Assembly (NCBI GenBank): GCA_958421945.1
Contig: CATZMZ010000011.1
Location: forward strand, 1-46,922
DNA length: 46,922 bases
DNA from: an uncultured Eubacteriales bacterium
GTDB lineage: Bacteria > Bacillota > Clostridia > Christensenellales > Borkfalkiaceae
Direction: 5' to 3'
Below, piece after piece: positions 17,473 to 27,290 of the stretch. The translations under genes and the position numbers were made by a program. Positions within the stretch are counted from its first letter, which is position 1. Every line of letters begins with the position of its first letter. Under the pieces are notes generated by a model. That model ran no database searches and was not told the DNA's origin. It saw only the letters and a list, made by a program, of their open reading frames with translations.

Positions 17473-20400
17473 ATGAACAAATCTAATATAAAAGTTTTTA
17501 AAATATTGATTACGTTATTTATTTTTTCTACAATTGTGTCTTTATGCGGATGTGCAAGCTGCAACGAAAATATCGATAAAAATTATTCGATTCTTTTAGA
17601 GAAGAAAGAATTGAGCTTAACATTAGGCGAGTCTTATGAAATTAAAGTTAAAACAACGGGAGATTTGCCGGAGCAATTGATTTGGTTTTCGGATAATGAA
17701 TCTGTTATTTCCGTTTCCGACGGGGTTATTACGGCAAATCAGGTTGGCTCGGCAACTGTTTACGTAAAGTGTGGAGACTTGTCCGATTCTTGTGTCGTTA
17801 AATCGTCTTTGGGGGATTTTATTCCGGAGTTAAAGTTTTTATCCAACGAGGCTGATTTAAGATTAGTTAGGAATCAGGAATTTGTAGTAGAGCCGGTTGT
17901 TTGTTTTAATAATAAAAGCTACAAAGATTTCGATTTGTCGATTATCAGCGACGGAAATATACTTGACTATTCGATAGAAGGTAATCGCGTTAATATCAAA
18001 GCGAAGTCGATAGGCAGTCAATCCGTTATCGTTACGGCAACATGGAACGGCTTAACATCCGAAGATTTTATTACGTTGAAAAAATCTTTGAATGTAGAAG
18101 TAATCAATAAAGTTATGTTTAGTTTGAACGATAAAGGTTTGGAAGATATGGTTCTTTATACCTGCAGTGAGTTCGCTGATAAAGAGTATGCTAACGAAAG
18201 ACTGTTCGATTTAAAAGGAACAATAAACGGAACCGATATTCCGAAAGATAAAATTTCTTTAACATCTGATGTCCCTGATATAGTTGTTTTTGAAGAAGGG
18301 AAAATAATTGCAAAAAAAGCCGGCGAAACAGAAATAAAAATTAGTTATTTCGATATTGAAAGCAATACCGAGTACTCTAATTCGTTCACGATAAAGGTTA
18401 TCAGACCGGAAGGTGTTTATCCGAAGATTTTTGAAAAATTTTCTTCTTTTGACGGAACATATAAAGATGCCGAAGACGGATATAAAACAAAATCGGTTAT
18501 ATCAGAAATTTTTGGTTCTGCGGAGATCACCGAGGCATTTGACGGTGAAAACGAGTTGGTTATCGAAGACGGAAAGATATTCGGAGTTGTTGGCAACAAT
18601 GATTCTGCTGTTCAAAAAACTTTAACGCTTGGAACTGAACAATATTTATACAAAATCAATGTTGAAGTTTATGCAAAATATATCACTTCCGCAACGGAAC
18701 TTACTGAAATTTTCGGTTCGGAAAATTCTGATAATAATATAGAAGGATATTTCTTTTTAGGAAACGATATCGATGCTTCCGGCTGTAACTTAAGCGGCGG
18801 ACTGAGATTTAATACGATGGCAACAAATCCATACAATGCCGCTGTAAAAGCTTCGCAGTTTATAGGAACATTTGACGGAAACGGTCATGTAATCAGCAAT
18901 TTAGATATTTCGGGGACTACAAAAGCTACAGGATCGCTTTTCGGTCAAATGAATTCTCCGAAAGCAGGATTCAGACCCGTAGTAAAGAATGTAGCATTTG
19001 AAAACGTAAAAGCGTCTTATGCAGCTATTATATCCTCTTATCCCGCGCATAACGCATATCGTCCGCTATTTGAAAATATTTATGTTTCTGTCAGCGGTGA
19101 TACAAACAATTTCAGGGGGATAGCCGTCAATTCGGGGGCGGAAATAAGGAATGTAATTATTGAATACCCGAATGAAGAATTTATTGATAGTTTCGGTGCT
19201 TTTTTAAGTGTAAACAGCACTGCGTTCGGTAGTAATAATTATTTGATAAGCAAGTCGTTTATTAAATGCGAAAACGGAGAAGAATCGGGTACGTTCGACG
19301 AGATTGTTACTCGTTTTGAAAGTTATAAACAAATGCAGGAAGCTGCTATTGATTTTTCCGGTTTTGATTCTGAGTTTTGGTGTCAGACGGAAAACGTCGT
19401 GTTATGGAAAAATTTATTAAAAATAAATGTCACGAAAAACGGTGATATCGTTTCGGGGCAAATCTCATTAAACAACTTAAATGAAGAATTAGAATTTTTT
19501 GTTGTAAACAAAATGGGAAACGTTTCAGGCGTCAGCATAGTGACAGACTGTCAGAACTTAATTATTGACGGTAACAAAGTAAAGTTGAAAAACGCTTTAG
19601 ACGAAACAGAAGATGGTAAAACCTATGTTATATGCGTACAAATTAAATCAGGTGTATATTCGGGATTTGCTAAAACAATTGAAATAAAAGCTATAAAAGA
19701 GATTATAAGAGACGATTCGGAAAGAGCTGTATCCGTAACTGACGGAACGATAGATTTAGAAGGGCTAAATTTTACGATAGACCAAATATCGGAAATAGAA
19801 ATTGCAGGTACAAAATATCCTATATCGAATGGCAAGCTTCCGTCAATGGAACTTAAAGTAAGCGGCAAAGACAAGCTCTTGTTGACTATTGAAAACGATC
19901 AGAAGATAAATATCGCAAAACAGTCCGATAAACAGGATTTTGATGTAATTGCAATAATAATAAAGTTATCGGATAATACGATATACGAGCTGTCAAATGT
20001 TCAATTTTATACAAAGGTATTAAAGACCGCCGAAGATATAACGGAATTATTCGGTGAGGCGAATAAGGCGAATCATTTAGACGGTTATTACGTATTAGGT
20101 AATAACATAGACGCTTCGACTGCGAACGTAAAAGGAGCGTTAAGATTTAATACGACGGCAAACGATACGGCTTACGGCGCAAAGTCACAGTTTGTCGGTA
20201 TATTTGACGGAAAAGGATATACTATATCAAATTTGGATATATCGGGGAATTCGAGGGCTAACGGATCGCTTTTCGGACAAATGACTCCAAACGTTAATAC
20301 TTTGACTCCTACTGTAAAGAACGTGGCATTTAAAAACGTAAAAGCGTCTTATGCGGGAATTATTTCTTCTTATGCGCGTTATAATGTAGTCCGTCCGATA

Positions 20401-20769
20401 TTAGAGAACATTTATATTTCGGTCAGCAAGGATACTCAAAATTTCAGGGGATTGGCATTAAATTTTGAAGCTATAACCAAAAACGTAATAGTGGAATATC
20501 CGAATGAGGAGTATAATAACGGATTCGGGGCGTTTGTAAGCGCAGCATTTTCTATTGATAATTGCAGTAATTGTTATTTAATCAGTAAAACTTATATAAA
20601 TCAAGACGATTCCGGAAACGAGGTTTTAGCGACCGGAGACGGGAAAGTAACCAGATATGAAAGCCTTGAAGCAATGAAAGCTGCGATACAAAGCGGATTA
20701 ACCTTGACGGGATTTAATTATTGCTGGGTAAAAGATGGCGACGGAATGGTCGTGTGGAAAAATTTATAA
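17473..20769 (+). CDS. Lipoprotein with BIG2-like Ig domains and GLUG-like repeat modules
   Basis: The frame opens at TTG 17461, but GGAG at 17463-17466 is correctly spaced for ATG 17473, giving 1098 residues and no overlap with the previous gene. The lipobox is LCGC (Cys27). A BIG2-type domain follows (residues about 38-115; SVSDGVITANQVGSATVYVK). Two roughly 240-residue modules carry the phrase FDGxGxxISNLDISG and then GSLFGQM: a divergent one at about 18685-19417 and a second at 20013-20769. The segment 19711-20769 is nearly identical in DNA to 22638-23705 in the next large gene. Likely a cell-surface adhesin or glycan binder. Confidence 0.75.
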   Translation: MNKSNIKVFKILITLFIFSTIVSLCGCASCNENIDKNYSILLEKKELSLTLGESYEIKVKTTGDLPEQLIWFSDNESVISVSDGVITANQVGSATVYVKCGDLSDSCVVKSSLGDFIPELKFLSNEADLRLVRNQEFVVEPVVCFNNKSYKDFDLSIISDGNILDYSIEGNRVNIKAKSIGSQSVIVTATWNGLTSEDFITLKKSLNVEVINKVMFSLNDKGLEDMVLYTCSEFADKEYANERLFDLKGTINGTDIPKDKISLTSDVPDIVVFEEGKIIAKKAGETEIKISYFDIESNTEYSNSFTIKVIRPEGVYPKIFEKFSSFDGTYKDAEDGYKTKSVISEIFGSAEITEAFDGENELVIEDGKIFGVVGNNDSAVQKTLTLGTEQYLYKINVEVYAKYITSATELTEIFGSENSDNNIEGYFFLGNDIDASGCNLSGGLRFNTMATNPYNAAVKASQFIGTFDGNGHVISNLDISGTTKATGSLFGQMNSPKAGFRPVVKNVAFENVKASYAAIISSYPAHNAYRPLFENIYVSVSGDTNNFRGIAVNSGAEIRNVIIEYPNEEFIDSFGAFLSVNSTAFGSNNYLISKSFIKCENGEESGTFDEIVTRFESYKQMQEAAIDFSGFDSEFWCQTENVVLWKNLLKINVTKNGDIVSGQISLNNLNEELEFFVVNKMGNVSGVSIVTDCQNLIIDGNKVKLKNALDETEDGKTYVICVQIKSGVYSGFAKTIEIKAIKEIIRDDSERAVSVTDGTIDLEGLNFTIDQISEIEIAGTKYPISNGKLPSMELKVSGKDKLLLTIENDQKINIAKQSDKQDFDVIAIIIKLSDNTIYELSNVQFYTKVLKTAEDITELFGEANKANHLDGYYVLGNNIDASTANVKGALRFNTTANDTAYGAKSQFVGIFDGKGYTISNLDISGNSRANGSLFGQMTPNVNTLTPTVKNVAFKNVKASYAGIISSYARYNVVRPILENIYISVSKDTQNFRGLALNFEAITKNVIVEYPNEEYNNGFGAFVSAAFSIDNCSNCYLISKTYINQDDSGNEVLATGDGKVTRYESLEAMKAAIQSGLTLTGFNYCWVKDGDGMVVWKNL

Positions 20770-20820
20770 ATTCAAATAAAAAGACTTTTGTTTTTTTTAT
20801 AAAAAAAGGAGGATTTGAAA

Positions 20821-20994
20821 ATGGTTGTAAAACAAAAAACAATGGGAAAGGGCATTGCGAAAAACAATGAATATAAATCACCTGATTTACAATTCATAGC
20901 GTATGCCGTCAGAATGGAGGTCTTTGAGACAAGCGGTATGAGTGCAGAAAAGATATTCAGTACAGATTGGCTTAATGGTCCCGAGGAGGTATAA
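20821..20994 (+). CDS. 57-residue peptide of the Y-x-x-P ... TSG type
   Basis: ATG 20821 has a near-perfect AAAGGAGG 9 bases upstream, and the frame ends with TAA at 20992-20994, two bases before the next start. The N-terminus is basic (MVVKQKTMGKGIAKNNE). It is followed by YKSPDLQFIAYAVRMEVFET, then SGM and an acidic end (NGPEEV). The layout YxxP, hydrophobic strand, TSG recalls short uncharacterised peptides encoded near surface-protein genes in gut Clostridia and Bacteroidota. It has no signal peptide or transmembrane segment. GAGGAGG in its last codons serves as the ribosome binding site of the downstream gene, so the two are coupled. Confidence 0.7.
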   Translation: MVVKQKTMGKGIAKNNEYKSPDLQFIAYAVRMEVFETSGMSAEKIFSTDWLNGPEEV

Positions 20995-20996
20995 CG

Positions 20997-23705
20997 ATGA
21001 CAAACAGACTTAATAAAATATTGTTGTTGACATTATCGATTACTGCAGTTTTATGCGCCGTTATGTTCAAATTCGGTGTTTCGGACATAAAGGTTTCTGC
21101 CGATACTATAAACGCAGAAAACGGGTTTTATATTGATAACGCAGAAGCTTATGTCGGTAGCGTAGAAAAGTCGGGAATTAGGTTTAAGGCTATTGTTGAT
21201 GAAAGCCGGTATAACGAGATAATAGGTGAAAATCCTAAAGACGCGATTTCTTTTGGAATGTTGATAGCTCCCGAATGTTCAGCATTGACCGTTGGAACGG
21301 AATCCGTAATGGACGTGGTATTTGGTTCGGATTTAGTTTTTAAGTCGGGAAAAGCAGAATATCTCTGTGCAATTTATTACGACACGGAAGAGCTTAGCGC
21401 GAACATACAGGCAAGCACAAAGCTAAATCCCGATAATAAAGTGTTCACTCAGGAAGAAATAGATGCTTTCTTGAGACAGGCATATAGCAAAGAGTTGTCG
21501 GCAAGACCGTATTATAAAATTAACGACAGTATCGTGTACGGTACGCAGACAAAAGAAGCAAAGTCAATAAGAAACATTATTAACTCCGCAGACGTAAACG
21601 GGATAGAGGTGGACAAAGAAATACTTGATAAATATTTGACTTCCGTCACGAAGATAAGCGATGAGGAAATTTATTTTGATGCAAGCAAGAAAAAAATTAT
21701 CGGTTATAGCGCCACTTCTGACGAAACCTATCTGTTTAACGACAGCGTGCTTAACGGAACTGTAATTGATGGCATATTATCGCTTGAAGGATTTACTCCG
21801 TCAGTCGGGTTGGGTGAAAAATTTGTTATTTCTGCTTTTGATAATCAAAATAACGTTAAACGGATCACCGTTCAAAACGTATCAAAGGTATTAAAAACCG
21901 CCGACGATATAACGGAATTATTCGGTGAGGCGAATAAAGCAAATCATTTAGACGGATATTACGTGTTAGGTAACGATATAGACGCTTCGACTGCAAACGT
22001 AAAAGGAGCGTTAAGGTTTAATACGACGGCAAACGATAAGACTTATGGTGAAAAATCACAGTTTGTCGGAACTTTTGACGGAAAAGGATACGTAATCAGC
22101 AATTTGGATATATCGGGAAATTATAAAGAAAACGGGTCGCTTTTCGGACAAATGACTCCAAAAGTTAATACTTTGACTCCTACTGTAAAGAACGTGGCAT
22201 TTAAAAACGTAAAAGCGTCTTATGCGGGAGTTATTTCTTCCTATGCAACTTATAACGCAGTCCGTCCGATATTAGAGAATATTTATATTTCGGTCAGCAA
22301 GGATACGCAAAATTTCAGAGGAATGGCATTAAATTCCGACGCTATAATCAAAAACGTAATAGTGGAATATCCGAATGAGGAATATAATAACGGATTAGGG
22401 GCGTTTGTAAGCGGAGGATTTACTATTAATAATTGCAGTAACTGTTATTTAATTAGTAAGACTTATATAAAGCAAGACGATTCCGGAAACGAAGTTTTAC
22501 CGACCGCAAGCGGAAAGGTAACCAGATATGAAAGCCTTGGGGCAATGAAAGCCGCAGAGAATGATTATTCTTCATTTAGTGCGTCTTGGTGGAACATTAT
22601 TCAGGGAATCCCTGTATGGCATTCGTTAAATGCAAAAGACGATTCGGAAAGAGCGGTATCCGTAACTGACGGAACGATAGATTTAGAAGGGCTTAATTTT
22701 ACGATAGACCAAATATCGGAAATAGAAATTGCAGGTACAAAATATCCTATAACGAATGGCAAGTTGCCGTCAATGGCGCTTAAGGGCGCAGGTACAGACA
22801 AACTCTTGCTGACCATTGAAAACGATCAAAAGATAAATATCGCAAAACAGCCCGATAAACAGGATTTTGACGCAGTAGAAATTGCAATTAAATTATCGGA
22901 TAATACGATATACGAGTTAACTAACGTTCAATTTTATACAAAGGTTTTAAAGACCCCCGAAGATATAACGGAATTATTCGGTGCGGCAAATAAGGCGAAT
23001 CATTTAGACGGTTATTACGTATTAGGTAATAACATAGACGCTTCGACTGCGAACGTAAAAGGAGCGTTAAGATTTAATACGATGGCTAACGATAAGACTT
23101 ATGGTGCAAGGTCACAATTTGTCGGTATATTTGACGGAAAAGGATATACTATATCAAATTTGGACATATCGGGAACGAGTCGAAACAATAAAGGATCGTT
23201 GTTCGGACAAATGAGCAGTCCCGTTAAAGATTCGATACCTACTGTAAGGAACGTCGCGTTTGTAAACATAAAAGCGTCTTATGCGGCGATAATCTCAACA
23301 TATGTAGGATACAATGCAAATCGACCTGAAATCAGTAACGTTTACGTTTCGGTATCGCAAGATACAACTAATTTTTTAGGGTTTGCAGATAACAGTAGCG
23401 GAATTATCAAAAACGTAATAGTAGAATATCCGAATGAGGAACATAATAACGGATTCGGGGCATTTTTAAGTGAAAATTCATCTCTTGATAGTTGCAGTAA
23501 CTGTTATTTAATCAGTAAAACTTATATAAAGCAAGACGATTCCGAAAACGAGGTTTTACCGACTGCAAGCGGAAAGATAACCAGATATGAAAGCCTTGAA
23601 GCAATGAAAGCTGCGATACAAGGCGGAGTAACCTTGACGGGATTTAATTATTGCTGGGTAAAAGATGGCGACGGAATGGTCGTGTGGAAAGCGTTAAACG
23701 TATAA
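20997..23705 (+). CDS. Exported surface protein with two GLUG-like repeat modules
   Basis: The 902-residue protein has a signal peptide without lipobox (hydrophobic residues 8-24, cleavage likely near VSADT). Residues 35-215 are a beta-rich N-terminal domain (YVGSVEKSGIRFKAIVDESR). Two modules of about 230 residues follow (21885-22560 and 22941-23705), each with LDGYYVLGN-DIDAST, FDGKGYxISNLDISG, SLFGQM and the ending VTRYESL. A linker at about 22638-22920 (DDSERAVSVTDGTIDL) also occurs in the preceding lipoprotein. Modules are near-identical in DNA, showing recent duplication. No cell-wall sorting motif is visible. Likely a partner or paralogue of the 17473 lipoprotein. Confidence 0.7.
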   Translation: MTNRLNKILLLTLSITAVLCAVMFKFGVSDIKVSADTINAENGFYIDNAEAYVGSVEKSGIRFKAIVDESRYNEIIGENPKDAISFGMLIAPECSALTVGTESVMDVVFGSDLVFKSGKAEYLCAIYYDTEELSANIQASTKLNPDNKVFTQEEIDAFLRQAYSKELSARPYYKINDSIVYGTQTKEAKSIRNIINSADVNGIEVDKEILDKYLTSVTKISDEEIYFDASKKKIIGYSATSDETYLFNDSVLNGTVIDGILSLEGFTPSVGLGEKFVISAFDNQNNVKRITVQNVSKVLKTADDITELFGEANKANHLDGYYVLGNDIDASTANVKGALRFNTTANDKTYGEKSQFVGTFDGKGYVISNLDISGNYKENGSLFGQMTPKVNTLTPTVKNVAFKNVKASYAGVISSYATYNAVRPILENIYISVSKDTQNFRGMALNSDAIIKNVIVEYPNEEYNNGLGAFVSGGFTINNCSNCYLISKTYIKQDDSGNEVLPTASGKVTRYESLGAMKAAENDYSSFSASWWNIIQGIPVWHSLNAKDDSERAVSVTDGTIDLEGLNFTIDQISEIEIAGTKYPITNGKLPSMALKGAGTDKLLLTIENDQKINIAKQPDKQDFDAVEIAIKLSDNTIYELTNVQFYTKVLKTPEDITELFGAANKANHLDGYYVLGNNIDASTANVKGALRFNTMANDKTYGARSQFVGIFDGKGYTISNLDISGTSRNNKGSLFGQMSSPVKDSIPTVRNVAFVNIKASYAAIISTYVGYNANRPEISNVYVSVSQDTTNFLGFADNSSGIIKNVIVEYPNEEHNNGFGAFLSENSSLDSCSNCYLISKTYIKQDDSENEVLPTASGKITRYESLEAMKAAIQGGVTLTGFNYCWVKDGDGMVVWKALNV

Positions 23706-23742
23706 GGTAAAAAAAATAATCTAAATAACATAGAGTGGAAAA

Positions 23743-25866
23743 ATGGACATATCAGAAAAAAAAGTGAATCTACCCATGTTAAACTTTCCTACCGGGTGGC
23801 AAACCGTAATTTTTAGAAATTACGGTTTGCTTCCTACAAAGAGAATTTCCGAGGTATTAGACACTGATATTAAAACGATAGAAATCGAGGCGGAAAGACT
23901 TGGATTAGACGGCGTTCGGTTTGACTTTAAATGGGAAAAATTCGGATATATCACTATTATAAGAAATAATTGGTGGTTGCTTAGCATTGAACAGATTCGC
24001 GATTTGCTCGGTTGGGATAATACGCGTTTTGAAAATGCGTTAAAAGAGGATTTCTTGATAAAAAAACTCGATGATTTTAAACCGCAGTGTGAAAAAATAA
24101 CGTATCAACCGCTTACTGCAGAACAAATACAAGAAACCGAAAAAATACGTAAGATAATTAAATCAATCGGAGATAATGAGGGTAAACCTTTTGATTTCTT
24201 TTCCGATAATCAACTTTGTCCCATTGAGTACCGTTCCGCATCCGGAATGAGAATTATTCACGGATATTTATCTCCCTGCGGAGACGTTTTTTCGGTAGAC
24301 AGCGAAGAATATCTAAGCGATTCTCTTTTAGAAGAATATAGAAAAGCAGGAATTAACGGGTTGTGGTTTCATGCGAATTTAACTGAATTATCGCCGTATC
24401 CATTTGACAAAAGCTTAATTATTGATTACAAAAAAAGAAGAAAACAATTAAACAGACTTATAGATAGATGTGCAAATTATAATATAAAAGTTTATTTGTA
24501 TTTCAACGAACCTAAAGCTTTGCCGGAAAATAAAATTAAGGATGAGAACCTGAAGGGTCATAAACTTTCAAATAAAGAAACAGCACTTTGTTTAAGTAAT
24601 GATTCCGTCAGAAAATATCTTTACGATGCATTTAAGGATTTGCTGAAAGAGACTAATAATTTAGGCGGAATCATCACCATTACGATGAGTGAAAACCTTA
24701 CTCATTGTTTGTCACGAGGAAAAACAAATTGCGACAAATGCAAAGACGTTTTGCCATATTATTATCCGGTTTTGATAAACAATATAGTTTTTAAAGCGAT
24801 AAGGGATAGTGGAAGCGAGTGTGAATTATTAGCAAATATATGGGGCTGGACTTCTCATTGGGGATTTGATAAGAAAATGGTTATTGACGCACTGGAATTG
24901 CTCGATAAAAACATTTCAGTTATTTGCGTAAGCGAGGTCAATAAAGAAATCGAAAAACAAGGCGTAAAAATAATTATTCCCGAATACTCGATTTCCAACG
25001 TCGGACCGAGTCGTGAATCCGCCGAATATTTCGAAGTAATAAAAAAAGCGGGTCATAAAGCCTATGCGAAAATACAGGTAAATAACAGTTGGGAAATGTC
25101 TGCCGTTCCTTGTTTACCTGTGTATGATTTGATTTATGAGCATTTAAGTAATTTGTCTCGGCTTGGGATTGAAAATTATATGTTATCATGGACTTTAGGA
25201 GGATATCCTTCAGTTAATATTCAACTTGTTCAAGCGTTTCAAAATAAAGTGTCTCTTGAAAAATGGTATCAGAATACTTTCGGAAAGGATGCAAATCAGG
25301 TTCATAAAGCCGTTTTAATGCTGTGTAAAGCTTTTAAGAATTATCCTTACTCCATAAGTACGCTTTATTATTCGCCCAAAAATATAGGTTACGGAAATTT
25401 ATGGGATTTCGAGATCGTTGGACGCGGCGGGTCTATGATTGGTTTGGCTTTTGATAAATTCGAAGGTTGGATTGATCCGTTTTCATTAGAACAGTATCTG
25501 GCTGCTTATAAGCAACTTATATCTCTATGGGAAGACGGTTTAAGAGAAATGGAGTTAATATCGCAGAATCCGTTTGTAGATAAGGTGAAGTTATACACTC
25601 AAGCCGCACTGTTGCATTTTAAGGCGGATTATAATCAAACGTTATTTTCATTTTATAAAAGAGACAGAAAAACTTACAGGAATCAAGTGATAAAGATTAT
25701 AGATGAAAGTATAGACGATGTGTATGAGTTAATAAATCTGGTTCGTCGCGATGCAACTATCGGGTATGAAGCATCTAATCAATATTTTTATAATATACGA
25801 TTACTTAAAGAAAAAATCATAAATTTGCTTGTGATAAAAGAGGATTTTAAGGAGATTAAGATATGA
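23743..25866 (+). CDS. Cytoplasmic glycosidase-like protein, family unassigned
   Basis: The 707-residue protein has no signal peptide. Residues 1-110 look like two small helical DNA-binding-like or linker repeats (ISEVLDTDIKTIEIEAERLG and the related IEQIRDLLGWDNTRFENAL). From about residue 145 a TIM-barrel-like domain begins (YRKAGINGLWFHANL, IKVYLYFNEP). It contains a Cys pair in THCLSRGKTNCDKC (about residues 321-335), in the same relative place as the Cys cluster of the DUF4838 lipoprotein. Shared Trp-rich strands (IWGWTSHWGF) also suggest a glycan-processing enzyme. Catalytic residues cannot be assigned. It overlaps the next gene by ATGA. Confidence 0.55.
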   Translation: MDISEKKVNLPMLNFPTGWQTVIFRNYGLLPTKRISEVLDTDIKTIEIEAERLGLDGVRFDFKWEKFGYITIIRNNWWLLSIEQIRDLLGWDNTRFENALKEDFLIKKLDDFKPQCEKITYQPLTAEQIQETEKIRKIIKSIGDNEGKPFDFFSDNQLCPIEYRSASGMRIIHGYLSPCGDVFSVDSEEYLSDSLLEEYRKAGINGLWFHANLTELSPYPFDKSLIIDYKKRRKQLNRLIDRCANYNIKVYLYFNEPKALPENKIKDENLKGHKLSNKETALCLSNDSVRKYLYDAFKDLLKETNNLGGIITITMSENLTHCLSRGKTNCDKCKDVLPYYYPVLINNIVFKAIRDSGSECELLANIWGWTSHWGFDKKMVIDALELLDKNISVICVSEVNKEIEKQGVKIIIPEYSISNVGPSRESAEYFEVIKKAGHKAYAKIQVNNSWEMSAVPCLPVYDLIYEHLSNLSRLGIENYMLSWTLGGYPSVNIQLVQAFQNKVSLEKWYQNTFGKDANQVHKAVLMLCKAFKNYPYSISTLYYSPKNIGYGNLWDFEIVGRGGSMIGLAFDKFEGWIDPFSLEQYLAAYKQLISLWEDGLREMELISQNPFVDKVKLYTQAALLHFKADYNQTLFSFYKRDRKTYRNQVIKIIDESIDDVYELINLVRRDATIGYEASNQYFYNIRLLKEKIINLLVIKEDFKEIKI

Positions 25867-27170
25867 AAGAACAAGTTACGGCAATTATTGTAGGGTGCGG
25901 CCATAGAGCAAGAGGTTATGCTTCTGCAGCAATAAAATATTCAGATAAGTTTAAAATCGTTGCCTTGGTTGATCCCGATAAGCACGTGTTGGATATTACT
26001 CGAAAGCTTTATAACGTACCTGAAAACATGTGTTTTTCTTCTATTCAAGACGTTTTGAAAATAGGAAAAATAGCTGACTGTGTTATAAACGGTACGATGG
26101 ATAGTTTACATATTGAGACATCCATTCCTTTTTTGGAACAGGGATATGATATGCTTTTAGAAAAACCCATTACAAACAATGTCAGAGATTTATTAAAGCT
26201 TAAAAAAGTAGTAGACGATCATCATAATAAAATTATGATTTGCCATGTTTTAAGATATTCGGAGTTCTATAAGGCAGCAAAGGAAGTGGTTTTAAGCGGT
26301 GAAATAGGTGAAATTGTTCACATTGAAACAACCGAGAGAGTAGGTGTCGCACACAATACGATTTCCTACGTTAGAGGAAAGTGGAATAATGAACAAGAAT
26401 GCGGTTCAACTATGCTCCTTGCAAAATGTTGCCATGATATAGATCTTATTTGCTGGTTTAATAACGCGACAAAGCCGAAAAAGGTCTGTAGCTTTGGAGG
26501 GAGAAATTTTATAATACCCGAAAAAGCGCCGAAAGGTGCCGGAAACAGATGTTTGGTTGATTGTCCGCTTGTTAATGAGTGTCAATATTCTGCCAAAATG
26601 ATGTGCCTTGAAAGTAATGATTATTTAGGGCAATATCCGTGGCAATGTACAGGAAAGGAGTGGTATGAAGTTTCAAACGAGGAAAGGATTGAATCATTAA
26701 AAACATACAATCCGCACGGTGTTTGTGCATACAAAACTAATGCTGACGTTGTTGATCATCAAGCTGTAATGATAGAGTTTGAAAACGGTTCTACCGCAAC
26801 TCACGGTATGTTGTGTTCTGCGCAAAGGGCAGGGCGTTCTCTTTTTATTTTGGGAACAAAAGGAGAAATAGAAGGCTGGGGCGGAGACGGCAAGATTTTT
26901 GTAAGAACATTTGACGCGATTAATCATAATAATATAGATAAAGGCAAAGAAAGAGTTATAGATTTTAATAATAGCGATCAAAGCGAATCGGGAGGTCACT
27001 TTGGCGGAGACGAACTCCTTTCAAGAGACTTTGTAAACTATATGTTAGGTTGCGAGCCTTCCATAAGTTGTACAAGTTTAGACGATTCTATTAACGGGCA
27101 TTTATGCGTCTACGCGGCGGATGAGTCAAGAGTCGAAGAAAAAATTGTTTATATAAAGGATTTAAAGTGA
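25863..27170 (+). CDS. Gfo/Idh/MocA-family oxidoreductase
   Basis: The 435-residue protein has an N-terminal Rossmann fold with the nucleotide-binding loop GCGHRARG (residues 11-18) and the family EKP motif (LLEKPITNN, residues 99-106). The C-terminal alpha/beta domain follows. An unusual Cys-rich insert lies around residues 225-260 (GNRCLVDCPLVNECQYSAKM), which occurs in a subset of the family and could bind metal. Such enzymes oxidise or reduce sugars, inositols or their derivatives with NAD(P). It overlaps the preceding gene by 4 bases. Substrate unknown. Confidence 0.9.
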   Translation: MKEQVTAIIVGCGHRARGYASAAIKYSDKFKIVALVDPDKHVLDITRKLYNVPENMCFSSIQDVLKIGKIADCVINGTMDSLHIETSIPFLEQGYDMLLEKPITNNVRDLLKLKKVVDDHHNKIMICHVLRYSEFYKAAKEVVLSGEIGEIVHIETTERVGVAHNTISYVRGKWNNEQECGSTMLLAKCCHDIDLICWFNNATKPKKVCSFGGRNFIIPEKAPKGAGNRCLVDCPLVNECQYSAKMMCLESNDYLGQYPWQCTGKEWYEVSNEERIESLKTYNPHGVCAYKTNADVVDHQAVMIEFENGSTATHGMLCSAQRAGRSLFILGTKGEIEGWGGDGKIFVRTFDAINHNNIDKGKERVIDFNNSDQSESGGHFGGDELLSRDFVNYMLGCEPSISCTSLDDSINGHLCVYAADESRVEEKIVYIKDLK

Positions 27171-27290
27171 TTTAATTATACATGGCGGAGTATTAGATTA
27201 TATACATCTTTGTCGTAATGTCTAATAATGAAAAATCTAAATTTACAAAAAGTCAACTTATAGTTTTGATAAAATAAAATAGGAGAAAAT

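Larger units (their letters stand above)
18685..23705 (+). repeat. Four repeat modules shared by two adjacent surface-protein genes
   Basis: Copies lie at about 18685-19417 (divergent), 20013-20769, 21885-22560 and 22941-23705. The largest shared block is 19711-20769 against 22638-23705, about 1.06 kb including linker and module. Long DNA runs are identical, for example around GACGGAACGATAGATTTAGA. The 57-residue peptide gene sits between copies. Confidence 0.85.

Noticed and set aside
20770..20820. Terminator after the first repeat lipoprotein
   Set aside because: Only an A/T tract with a negligible stem is present, and the 57-residue ORF follows at once with a strong ribosome binding site.
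18685..23705. Regularly spaced repeats as a CRISPR array
   Set aside because: The repeats are about 700-1060 bases, coding and in frame; they are protein modules.
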